In this document: positions 1 through 6,024 of the stretch, piece after piece
Position numbering within the stretch: the first letter of the stretch is position 1
Layout of the letters: each line of letters starts with the position of its first letter
From: Sutterella sp. UBA1442
GTDB lineage: Bacteria > Pseudomonadota > Gammaproteobacteria > Burkholderiales > Burkholderiaceae_F
Reading direction: 5' to 3'
Length of the DNA: 6,024 bases
Assembly: GCA_002329575.1 (NCBI GenBank)
Contig: DCTK01000107.1
Location: 1 to 6,024 of the forward strand
Position numbers and translations under genes: made by a program
The notes under the pieces: model-generated
What the model was told of the DNA's origin: nothing
The model's database searches: none
What the model saw: only the letters and a program-made list of their open reading frames with translations

Positions 1-77
<77 letters not shown>

Positions 78-89
78 AATTTTGAGCTG

Positions 90-1082
90 CTAAGCTTTTC
101 GCTCAACAACGAAGGAGAGCAATTCTATCAGAGAATTTTTGAAAATGGAAGGGGAAAGCACTTGAAGTGCATCACGCCCTTTTTGTAATTCTTCATTAGC
201 TCTTTGTTTGCATCGTTCGATAGCTCCGCTTTCTACGATAATGGCGGAAATTTTTTCAAAGTCACCATGACCGTCACGAATGGCTTGCTCGATAAAGGCT
301 CGATTTACCTCATCAGTATTTTGCATGGCGTAGATAACCGGAAGCGTAACCTTTCCCTCAGCAAAGTCTGCACCGATCAACTTTCCACTCTCGCTACTGT
401 CGCCGGAGTAATCGAGAATGTCGTCGGCAATTTGAAAGGCGTTTCCAAGAGCCATACAGTAGTCGACAAGTGCTTTTTCTTCGGTTTCTGATGCATTGGC
501 CAATGCAGAGGCCATTTTTGCGGCTGCAGCAAAAAGAACCGAAGTTTTTCGCTCAATCACAAGAAGGTAACGCGCTTCGTCAACTGCAGGATCGTGCGCA
601 TTTTTCATCTGGATGACTTCACCTTCGCTTAAAGTATTGGCAGCTTGAGCTAACGCTTGCATGACACGAAGATTACCGATACGAATCATCATCTCAAAAG
701 AGCGCGTGTACATGAAGTCGCCCACAAGTACGGCAATATTGTTGCCCCATCGGGCATTGGCCGTGGCACGTCCACGACGCATTTTGCCTTCATCGACAAC
801 ATCATCGTGCATCAGTGTGGCCGTATGCAACATTTCAATTGTTGCACCCAACTCCCTGTGATCGGTTCCTTCATAACCTAAGGCACGGGCCATGAGCATC
901 AATAAGGCAGGACGCATGCGTTTGCCTCCTGCGCCGATAATGTAGGAGCCGATTTCGGTCACTGTCGGACTTTGGCTATGAGCAAACTCACGGTGCAAAA
1001 TTTCATCGACAGCAAGCATGTCTTCGGCAATAGGAGCCAAAACTGCTCGAACGGAAGATTGGGAAGAATGATTTTGTGTCAT
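90..1082 (-). CDS. ispB: Octaprenyl diphosphate synthase (all-trans polyprenyl synthase, IspB family)
   Basis: A prenyl-elongating enzyme that adds isopentenyl diphosphate units to an allylic starter to make the long side chain of respiratory quinones; cytoplasmic. Numbering from the ATG at 1082 (330 aa), the visible hallmarks are GGKRMRP (52-58), the first aspartate-rich motif DDVVD (93-97) followed by RRG, EGE (153-155), KT (179-180), the second aspartate-rich motif DDILD (220-224) and GKVTLP (243-248). The residue five before the first DD is alanine, as in E. coli IspB, which fits long-chain synthesis; exact chain length (six to eight units) cannot be read from sequence. In-frame upstream starts exist at 1094 (ATG) and 1127 (TTG). 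They are unlikely because a TATAAT -10 overlaps the first and the second lies upstream of it, so neither would be in the mRNA. No Shine-Dalgarno precedes any of the three. tRNA-Pro follows 12 bp downstream. Confidence 0.93.
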   Translation of the reverse strand: MTQNHSSQSSVRAVLAPIAEDMLAVDEILHREFAHSQSPTVTEIGSYIIGAGGKRMRPALLMLMARALGYEGTDHRELGATIEMLHTATLMHDDVVDEGKMRRGRATANARWGNNIAVLVGDFMYTRSFEMMIRIGNLRVMQALAQAANTLSEGEVIQMKNAHDPAVDEARYLLVIERKTSVLFAAAAKMASALANASETEEKALVDYCMALGNAFQIADDILDYSGDSSESGKLIGADFAEGKVTLPVIYAMQNTDEVNRAFIEQAIRDGHGDFEKISAIIVESGAIERCKQRANEELQKGRDALQVLSPSIFKNSLIELLSFVVERKA

Positions 1083-1092
1083 AGTGAGCTGC

Positions 1093-1120
1093 ATTATAAG
1101 CACAAAACATGTTGTTTCCA
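1093..1120 (-). promoter_or_regulatory. Promoter of ispB
   Basis: Read on the minus strand there is a perfect -10 TATAAT (plus-strand 1093-1098). A TGGAAA -35-like element (4 of 6 to TTGACA, 1115-1120) lies 16 bp upstream. It sits between the terminator of the phosphate transporter gene and the ispB start. Transcription would begin near 1085, only 2-4 nt before the ATG at 1082. Inferred from sequence only. Confidence 0.6.
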
Positions 1121-1125
1121 GAGAC

Positions 1126-1154
1126 AAAAAGAGGGAACTTTGCGGTTCCCTCTT
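1126..1154 (-). terminator. Intrinsic terminator of the PiT transporter gene
   Basis: A perfect 10-bp inverted repeat (1129-1138 with 1145-1154, loop of 6) forms a stem of sequence AAGAGGGAAC/GTTCCCTCTT. On the minus strand it runs directly into five or more T residues (1130-1126), the classical Rho-independent layout. The plus strand has no T run after the stem, so it works for minus-strand transcription. It begins 20 bp after the transporter stop codon and separates that gene from ispB. Confidence 0.9.
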
Positions 1155-1174
1155 AATGCCATACGATATTAACC

Positions 1175-3433
1175 CTACGAGGCTTTTACCGTGGAAGTTT
1201 CGGCAGATGCGTTTGTCGTTTCAAGCGAGTTTTCAAACTTTCGACTCAGCATCGCAATGATTTGGTAATGATTGATAAGTTCTCGAGCAAACAGTAAGAA
1301 GCTCAAGTAGAGTTCACAACCGCGAGCTGAGAAGCCGTTATCGGGACCGGTGAGCAAGAGCTTTTCCTGGATGGTCTCGATTCGTGCCAACAGCGATTGA
1401 GAGTGTTTGTCGAGTTCATCAAGACTGGAGCGCCCCGAGTGATGAGAACCGGCAACAACAATGAGCAGTTGCGATAAGTCAGCCAAATCTTGGCTTAATT
1501 CGCCTTGGAACGTACGGTGACGGTTGGCGATGTGATCTTTGGCAAGACGAGCCAAGTTTTGCATCGAGCGGCCAACATCACGCATATTCGTGAAAGCGCG
1601 GAAGTAACTATAGCGAGCATCTACGTCAGCCTTCGTGGGACGATAGGCCGTGTTATTCATACGATAGTAGATTGCGCGTTCGGCCGTGAGTCGATCAAAG
1701 TCCTCATTGGCTTTGAGTTTGAGGTGGCGCAGGCCGCTTTCATTATCGTTGAGGAAGTTTTCAACGATGTTGTTATACATATGAACGGTATTGATGAGGG
1801 ACTCTTCAACACGTGTCTGAAGCATGTCTTTGATTTTGTCGACATCGTAGCGCACAGCTTGTTCAGCTTTGTAATCCATTTCTTGTTGCTTGAAGCGCAA
1901 GTTGGAGCGCACAAGTAAGAAGCTGGCCAAAATCGCCAAGCCGAAGGCTGCTACACCACCGCCAAAGAAAATTAAGATGCAAACAAGGGCAGCAAGTGTA
2001 CTTGCGCTAAAGGCCGTCACGAACCAACCACTGATCACGGTTAAAACGCCGGAGATACGATATACAGCCGTTTCACGATCCCAAGCCCCATCTGCAAAAG
2101 ATGAACCCATAGCAACCATAAAGGTGACATAAGTCGTTGATAATGGCAATTGCAATGAGGTTGCAGACGAAATAAGTGCTGCCGAGAGAACGAGGTTAAC
2201 AGATGCTCGCACGTAGTCAAACGGCAACGGTTCTTCACCGCGCTTCAAGCGACGACGTTTGAAGCGGGAGTTAATACCTTCTTTAACAACACCGGGGATA
2301 ATCTGATTGATGATGCTACCTAAACCCATCGAGGCGCGGACAATCACGCGGCCGGGGATTGAAGAACCGAATTGTTCATGATCGCTTTGTTGAGCAGAAA
2401 GGCTCAAGGCGGTTTGAAGTACGCGGTGAGCCTTGCGAGAGAACCACAGCGTCAATACCATCACGAGACCAGAGGCTAACAAGAAGAAAGTGTTTGCCTT
2501 GGTCGGTTTAAGCAACCCGTCCATCATCAAAGCATCGGGCGACAGCCCAGAAGCTTGCCATTCGCGGAAGCTGTCATAGGCAGCCAAGGGCACACCAACG
2601 AAGTTCACCAAGTCGTTGCCAGCGAATGCAAAAGCCAAAGAGAATGTGCCGGCAAGAATCACAACCTTGAAAATGTTGAACTTGCTCACCATGATGAGCA
2701 CTTGGAAGAGCACGGAAAAACCGATGAAAAGGGCGATGACCAACATTTTTGTATTGGCATCGATCCATTCAATCCATTCAGGACGCATGAAGCTTGCGCC
2801 CTTAGCACCTTTCATCACCAAGAAGTAAGCGATGGCCGTGATGGACATGCCACCGAAAACGCCACCGAACCAGGGGTAAACACGTTCATAATGGAAAGAA
2901 AAAATAAGGCGCATGATGTATTGCACCACTGCGCCAGAGAAAAATGCGACAACAACCGAGATCAAAATCCCCGAGATAATCGTCAAGGACTTACTCGTAT
3001 TAATATAGTCAAAGATTAACTGGAAGGAACCGCCTTCCATATAAAGCTTGAATGCGGCTGCTGCAATGGCGCTGCCCAACAATTCAAAAACGATAGAAAC
3101 CGTGGTGGAGGTCGGTAAGCCTAATGAGTTGAAGGTGTCCAGGAGGACAATGTCGGCGATCATCACCGCAAAGAAAATCACCATAATTTCGGTGAAATTA
3201 AACATTTGGGGGTGAAAAACTCCGGAGCGAGCAATTTCCATCATGCCCGAGGAGAATGTTGCACCGAGCAACACGCCGAAAGTGGCTACCCACATTGTGG
3301 TTCTGAAGCTGGCGATGCGGCTGCCAAGGGCTGAATTCAAGAAGTTGACAGCGTCGTTGCTGACCCCGACGAATAAATCGAAGCACGCAAGGCAGGCCAG
3401 AAAGGCCAACATCGCTATGTAATAGTATTCCAT
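1175..3433 (-). CDS. PiT-family inorganic phosphate transporter with C-terminal PhoU-like domain
   Basis: An integral membrane importer of inorganic phosphate (752 aa), probably driven by the ion gradient as in the PiT/Pho-4 family. The family's duplicated signature is visible twice: SNDAVNF (25-31) with LPTSTTVS (106-113), and GNDLVNF (272-278) with LPLSTTYV (429-436). About 12 hydrophobic segments lie between residues 3 and 508, with a basic loop at 334-405. Residues 510-735 are soluble and helical; segments around 608-634 and 706-734 recall PhoU helices, so a fused regulatory domain is likely. E. coli PitA is about 500 aa and lacks this tail. From memory, the long form and the SNDAVNFLNSALGS version of the motif are typical of Bacteroidota transporters. 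The ATG at 3433 has AAGG (3442-3445) 8 nt upstream. A Pho box lies in front and a strong terminator behind, so it is a monocistronic unit. Whether it imports or only responds to phosphate is not shown by sequence. Confidence 0.92.
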   Translation of the reverse strand: MEYYYIAMLAFLACLACFDLFVGVSNDAVNFLNSALGSRIASFRTTMWVATFGVLLGATFSSGMMEIARSGVFHPQMFNFTEIMVIFFAVMIADIVLLDTFNSLGLPTSTTVSIVFELLGSAIAAAAFKLYMEGGSFQLIFDYINTSKSLTIISGILISVVVAFFSGAVVQYIMRLIFSFHYERVYPWFGGVFGGMSITAIAYFLVMKGAKGASFMRPEWIEWIDANTKMLVIALFIGFSVLFQVLIMVSKFNIFKVVILAGTFSLAFAFAGNDLVNFVGVPLAAYDSFREWQASGLSPDALMMDGLLKPTKANTFFLLASGLVMVLTLWFSRKAHRVLQTALSLSAQQSDHEQFGSSIPGRVIVRASMGLGSIINQIIPGVVKEGINSRFKRRRLKRGEEPLPFDYVRASVNLVLSAALISSATSLQLPLSTTYVTFMVAMGSSFADGAWDRETAVYRISGVLTVISGWFVTAFSASTLAALVCILIFFGGGVAAFGLAILASFLLVRSNLRFKQQEMDYKAEQAVRYDVDKIKDMLQTRVEESLINTVHMYNNIVENFLNDNESGLRHLKLKANEDFDRLTAERAIYYRMNNTAYRPTKADVDARYSYFRAFTNMRDVGRSMQNLARLAKDHIANRHRTFQGELSQDLADLSQLLIVVAGSHHSGRSSLDELDKHSQSLLARIETIQEKLLLTGPDNGFSARGCELYLSFLLFARELINHYQIIAMLSRKFENSLETTNASAETSTVKAS

Positions 3434-3464
3434 TGAGAGGACCTTAAGTGTTTCAGATAGAGTA

Positions 3465-3483
3465 CCGAACGGGTAATGTTCGG
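3465..3483 (-). promoter_or_regulatory. Inverted repeat at the 5' end of the transporter mRNA
   Basis: CCGAAC (3465-3470) and GTTCGG (3478-3483) form a perfect 6-bp inverted repeat with a 7-nt spacer. It begins about where the Pho-dependent transcript should start (near 3484-3485). It could be a 5' stabilising hairpin in the mRNA or a small operator. The repeat itself is plain to see; the function is inferred. Confidence 0.4.
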
Positions 3484-3491
3484 CAGTGCGA

Positions 3492-3525
3492 AGTTTATTT
3501 CACGAATATGACAGTAGTATGACAA
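3492..3525 (-). promoter_or_regulatory. PhoB-dependent promoter (Pho box and -10) of the phosphate transporter gene
   Basis: On the minus strand two direct repeats, TTGTCAT (plus-strand 3519-3525) and CTGTCAT (3508-3514), are separated by 4 bp. This is the 7-4-7 layout of a PhoB box; the halves match the CTGTCAT consensus in 6 of 7 and 7 of 7 positions. Ten base pairs further on is TAAACT (3492-3497, 4 of 6 to TATAAT), the usual distance when PhoB replaces the -35. The start would fall near 3484, giving a leader of about 50 nt. This predicts activation under phosphate limitation. Confidence 0.75.
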
Positions 3526-3631
3526 AAAACGACCAAAAGTACATTTTTTCATCGAAAGTTCGAAAAATTATGTCGCATTTTGATATTCTCTGTCGTCGGA
3601 GGACAGGAAGTTAAAAAATGTCGTTTCACAC

Positions 3632-3660
3632 TTGCATAACTCTTTGATTTGTGAAATAAT
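3632..3660 (+). promoter_or_regulatory. Probable promoter of rplU-rpmA
   Basis: TTGCAT (3632-3637), a 17-bp spacer and AATAAT (3655-3660, 5 of 6 to TATAAT) preceded by TGA, which makes an extended -10. Transcription from here would begin near 3667 and give a leader of about 97 nt. A second, weaker extended -10 (TGA TATTCT, 3581-3589) lies upstream without a recognisable -35 and may be an additional start. Confidence 0.55.
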
Positions 3661-3682
3661 CCGCATTTCCACGCACTCAATG

Positions 3683-3748
3683 ACGGGCATGGTGCCCGTA
3701 GCATTAATATAAAAAGGTTTCGCAGACAGAGCGTTGGCTGAGCGAAAC
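3683..3748 (+). promoter_or_regulatory. Structured 5' leader of rplU mRNA (two hairpins)
   Basis: Hairpin 1: ACGGGCA (3683-3689) pairs perfectly with TGCCCGT (3693-3699). Hairpin 2: GTTTCGC (3717-3723) pairs perfectly with GCGAAAC (3742-3748); its 18-nt loop can hold a smaller AGC/GCT stem (3730-3732 with 3737-3739). Hairpin 2 ends 4 nt before the GAGG ribosome-binding site (3753-3756). Ribosomal protein operons often control themselves through leader RNA bound by one of their products, so autoregulation is plausible, but I do not recognise this as a known leader family. Confidence 0.45.
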
Positions 3749-3764
3749 GGGCGAGGTAATTTAC

Positions 3765-4076
3765 ATGTACGCTATCATCAAGACCGGTGGCAAGCAATAC
3801 CGCGTTGCTTCCGGTGACAAGCTCAAGGTTGAATCCTTGAATGCCGAAGTCGGTTCCCAAGTGACCCTTTCTGAAGTCTTGGCTGTTTCCGACGGTAACG
3901 AACTCAAGGTCGGTGCTCCTTTCGTTGAAGGCGCCAGCGTCACGGCTACTGTGGTTTCCCACGGCCGTCATGACAAGGTCCGTATCTTCAAGATGCGCCG
4001 CCGTAAGCACTCCATCAAGAGCGCTGGTCATCGTCAAAACTACACGGAGCTGAAGATCGATACGATCGCAGCCTAA
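3765..4076 (+). CDS. rplU: 50S ribosomal protein L21
   Basis: Structural protein of the large ribosomal subunit that binds 23S rRNA. At 103 aa it equals the length of E. coli L21. It opens with the family start [14 protein letters not shown], has the beta-rich middle with VGAPFVEGA, and ends with the basic RNA-binding stretch [17 protein letters not shown] (about residues 76-92), which is diagnostic. A GAGG ribosome-binding site (3753-3756) lies 8 nt before the ATG. The gene ends with tandem TAA TAA stops. Codon use is strongly biased (GGT, CGT, AAG, AAC), as in highly expressed genes. It is the first gene of the rplU-rpmA unit, divergent from the phosphate transporter gene. Confidence 0.98.
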   Translation: MYAIIKTGGKQYRVASGDKLKVESLNAEVGSQVTLSEVLAVSDGNELKVGAPFVEGASVTATVVSHGRHDKVRIFKMRRRKHSIKSAGHRQNYTELKIDTIAA

Positions 4077-4103
4077 TAAACGTCTTTTTAAGAGAGTAAG
4101 AAA

Positions 4104-4361
4104 ATGGCACATAAAAAGGGTGGCGGTTCTACCCGCAACGGTCGTGACTCCCAAGCCAAGCGTCTTGGTGTGAAAGTTTTCGGTGATGCAGCCATCAACG
4201 CCGGCGGTATCATTGTTCGTCAACGCGGTACGCAATTCCATCCCGGCGAAAACGTCGGCATGGGTCGTGACCACACGTTGTTTGCCAAGGTTGACGGCAC
4301 GGTGAAGTTCGAGGTCAAGGGCCCGAAGAACGACCGTTTCGTGAAGGTGATCCCGGCTTAA
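4104..4361 (+). CDS. rpmA: 50S ribosomal protein L27
   Basis: Large-subunit protein whose N-terminal tail reaches the peptidyl-transferase centre and contacts tRNA. The 85-aa length equals that of E. coli L27. The N terminus [16 protein letters not shown] is the unprocessed proteobacterial form, with no Firmicutes-type cleavable extension. The conserved [26 protein letters not shown] (residues 36-61) and [10 protein letters not shown] (68-77) follow. It starts 27 bp after the rplU stop with a purine-rich AGAGAG at 4091-4096 as ribosome-binding site, and is clearly co-transcribed with rplU. Two hairpins follow the stop codon, the second an intrinsic terminator, so L21 and L27 can be made independently of obgE. 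Confidence 0.98.
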   Translation: MAHKKGGGSTRNGRDSQAKRLGVKVFGDAAINAGGIIVRQRGTQFHPGENVGMGRDHTLFAKVDGTVKFEVKGPKNDRFVKVIPA

Positions 4362-4375
4362 TTCGGGTTTGCCAT

Positions 4376-4398
4376 CGGTCTTATTTAACATAAGGCCG
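4376..4398 (+). other. Hairpin without U-tract downstream of rpmA
   Basis: CGGTCTTAT (4376-4384) pairs with ATAAGGCCG (4390-4398): 9 bp with one G-U pair and a 5-nt loop. It begins 15 nt after the rpmA stop codon and is not followed by T residues, so it is not a terminator itself. It may shield the 3' end of the rplU-rpmA mRNA or be a processing site; function is inferred. Confidence 0.45.
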
Positions 4399-4416
4399 TA
4401 CGCTTGAAAGCTTTTG

Positions 4417-4449
4417 AAAAGGCCATGTCCTCGAGACATGGCTTTTTCT
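4417..4449 (+). terminator. Intrinsic terminator of rplU-rpmA
   Basis: GCCATGTC (4422-4429) pairs with GACATGGC (4435-4442) around a 5-nt loop. The stem can extend by a G-U and four A-U pairs (4417-4421 with 4443-4447). It is followed on the plus strand by TTTTTCTGT. The A run before the stem means it could also act on minus-strand transcripts. It lies between rpmA and obgE. Confidence 0.88.
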
Positions 4450-4460
4450 GTCTACAGAAG

Positions 4461-4489
4461 CTGTGAAAATCCTTAATCTATGCGACAAT
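4461..4489 (+). promoter_or_regulatory. Possible promoter of obgE
   Basis: CTGTGA (4461-4466, 3 of 6 to consensus), a 17-bp spacer ending in TGC, then GACAAT (4484-4489, 4 of 6) form a weak extended -10 promoter. It lies after the rpmA terminator, where an obgE promoter is expected. No stronger candidate is visible between 4450 and 4543; read-through from rplU-rpmA could also supply obgE. Confidence 0.3.
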
Positions 4490-4534
4490 ACGACCTTAAA
4501 TGTTCGAATTTGTCCTAAAAATTCAACCCATTAG

Positions 4535-5641
<1,107 letters not shown>

Positions 5642-5648
5642 TCTTGTC

Positions 5649-5690
5649 TCGCACTTAACCTACAGATAATTCCTGCGGGTTAAGTGCCGA
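5649..5690 (+). terminator. Long inverted repeat after obgE, probable transcription end
   Basis: GCACTTAACC (5651-5660) and GGTTAAGTGC (5678-5687) are a perfect 10-bp inverted repeat. Inside it CAG (5663-5665) can pair with CTG (5673-5675), and outside it TC/GA can pair across one bulged C (5688). The hairpin starts 7 nt after the obgE stop codon. No T run follows directly; only a pyrimidine-rich CCTTTCTTTCTC stretch about 10 nt later. So it is either a weak intrinsic terminator, a factor-dependent one, or a 3' stabilising element. Confidence 0.5.
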
Positions 5691-5745
5691 CATAGCACCT
5701 TTCTTTCTCAGAAATATCATTTTCCGACATCGGGCTTTCTCTAAG

Positions 5746-5773
5746 TTAAATAACCTAGTTCCTGGCGTACAAT
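5746..5773 (+). promoter_or_regulatory. Probable promoter of the M3 peptidase gene
   Basis: A good -10 TACAAT (5768-5773, 5 of 6 to consensus) lies 16 bp after a weak -35 TTAAAT (5746-5751). A start near 5780 would leave a leader of about 27 nt that includes the CAGGAG ribosome-binding site. The weak -35 keeps confidence moderate. Confidence 0.45.
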
Positions 5774-5806
5774 CGCTAAAGTTCTGTGTTTTTCCAGGAG
5801 CTAGTC

Positions 5807-6024
5807 ATGCCCGAATTTCCCGATACTTTGCCCCAATGGACGCTCGATGATGCATACGGTAGTGTCAATGATGCGCGTTTCCTTCAAGAAAAGAGCAATG
5901 CTCAAAAGGCATTACAAACGCTAAAGGAACACCTTAAAGGCCCTGCTTTGAGCGTTATAGAAGCCGTAGCACTTATGCCGGTTTACGAGCAGGCATTTGA
6001 ATCAATTTCATCAATGGTGAGTTT
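5807..6024 (+). CDS. Probable M3-family oligoendopeptidase, N-terminal part (runs off window)
   Basis: An open frame from ATG 5807 to the window end gives 72 codons and no stop. A strong CAGGAG ribosome-binding site (5795-5800) sits 6 nt upstream and fixes the start. The protein opens LPQWTLDDAYGSVNDARF (residues 8-25), which resembles the start of PepF-type oligoendopeptidases (LP-x-W-x-L-x-D-x-Y, then a charged helical region). Residues 27-72 look helical, as in that family's N-terminal lobe. If right, the full gene would encode about 600 residues with an HEXXH zinc site, which lies outside this window, so catalytic residues cannot be checked. The family cleaves short peptides in the cytoplasm. 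There is no signal peptide. It follows obgE on the same strand but with its own promoter. Confidence 0.6.
   Translation, partial: MPEFPDTLPQWTLDDAYGSVNDARFLQEKSNAQKALQTLKEHLKGPALSVIEAVALMPVYEQAFESISSMVS

Noticed and set aside
204..881. Plus-strand open frames opposite ispB
   Set aside because: They are shadows of a well-conserved enzyme gene and have no recognisable product.
1094..1127. Upstream in-frame ispB starts (ATG 1094, TTG 1127)
   Set aside because: They lie within or upstream of the predicted promoter, and the TTG overlaps the transporter's terminator tail. The extra residues have no counterpart in the family and no ribosome-binding site is present.
1505..3019. Plus-strand open frames of 137 and 154 codons (1505-1918 and 2555-3019)
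   Set aside because: Both are antisense to the PiT transporter gene. Their composition mirrors the complement of its membrane and helical segments, and no family is recognisable.
3571..3623. Three TGTCG words (3571, 3591, 3619) as a possible second PhoB site on the plus strand
   Set aside because: They lack the CAT end of the CTGTCAT repeat and are spaced 20 and 28 bp apart, not the 11-bp period PhoB requires.
3618..3647. Nine-codon leader peptide (MSFHTCITL) before rplU, with GGAAG upstream
   Set aside because: It overlaps the predicted -35 and spacer of the rplU promoter, so it would not be in that transcript, and it has no runs of regulatory codons.
3549..4439. A 296-codon open frame on the minus strand opposite rplU and rpmA
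   Set aside because: It lies entirely antisense to two certain ribosomal protein genes and their leader and terminator. It shows no recognisable domain, and its length is explained by the strong codon bias of those genes.
4448..4457. CTGT...ACAG resembling a LexA (SOS) box
   Set aside because: The half-sites are only 2 bp apart (CTG-N4-CAG), whereas a LexA box needs CTG-N10-CAG.

Overview
The window looks like ordinary chromosome of a betaproteobacterium, probably order Burkholderiales. The overall base composition is moderate (near 50% GC by eye). The grouping of a tRNA-Pro(CGG) directly behind an ispB-type polyprenyl diphosphate synthase, close to rplU-rpmA-obgE, is a familiar proteobacterial arrangement. 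A host-associated lineage such as Sutterellaceae (Parasutterella/Turicimonas-like) would fit the GC content and the Bacteroidota-like transporter. That placement is inference, not something the sequence proves.

Left half, minus strand (1-3433). Reading leftwards from the central intergenic region, a large PiT-family phosphate transporter (752 aa, with a C-terminal PhoU-like helical domain) is followed by its own strong intrinsic terminator. Then comes ispB with its own promoter in the short gap, and 12 bp later tRNA-Pro(CGG). The transporter has a clear PhoB binding site (Pho box) with a correctly placed -10, so it is probably induced by phosphate starvation. The ispB promoter sits so close to its best ATG that the mRNA would be almost leaderless.

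Centre (3434-3764). This divergent intergenic region carries the Pho-box promoter for the transporter on one strand. On the other strand it carries a probable rplU promoter and a leader of about 100 nt with two hairpins.

Right half, plus strand (3765-6024). rplU (L21) and rpmA (L27) form a two-gene ribosomal unit closed by a strong intrinsic terminator. obgE follows, the GTPase that acts in ribosome assembly. A long inverted repeat after obgE probably ends that unit. The window then runs into the first 72 codons of what looks like an M3-family oligoendopeptidase.

Functionally the window combines ribosome production and assembly (rplU, rpmA, obgE), quinone side-chain synthesis (ispB), a tRNA and phosphate import. 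The parts least like the textbook arrangement are the PiT-PhoU gene lying between ispB and rplU, its Pho box, and the leaderless-looking ispB start. I found no mobile element, CRISPR array, phage gene or wholly unknown system.
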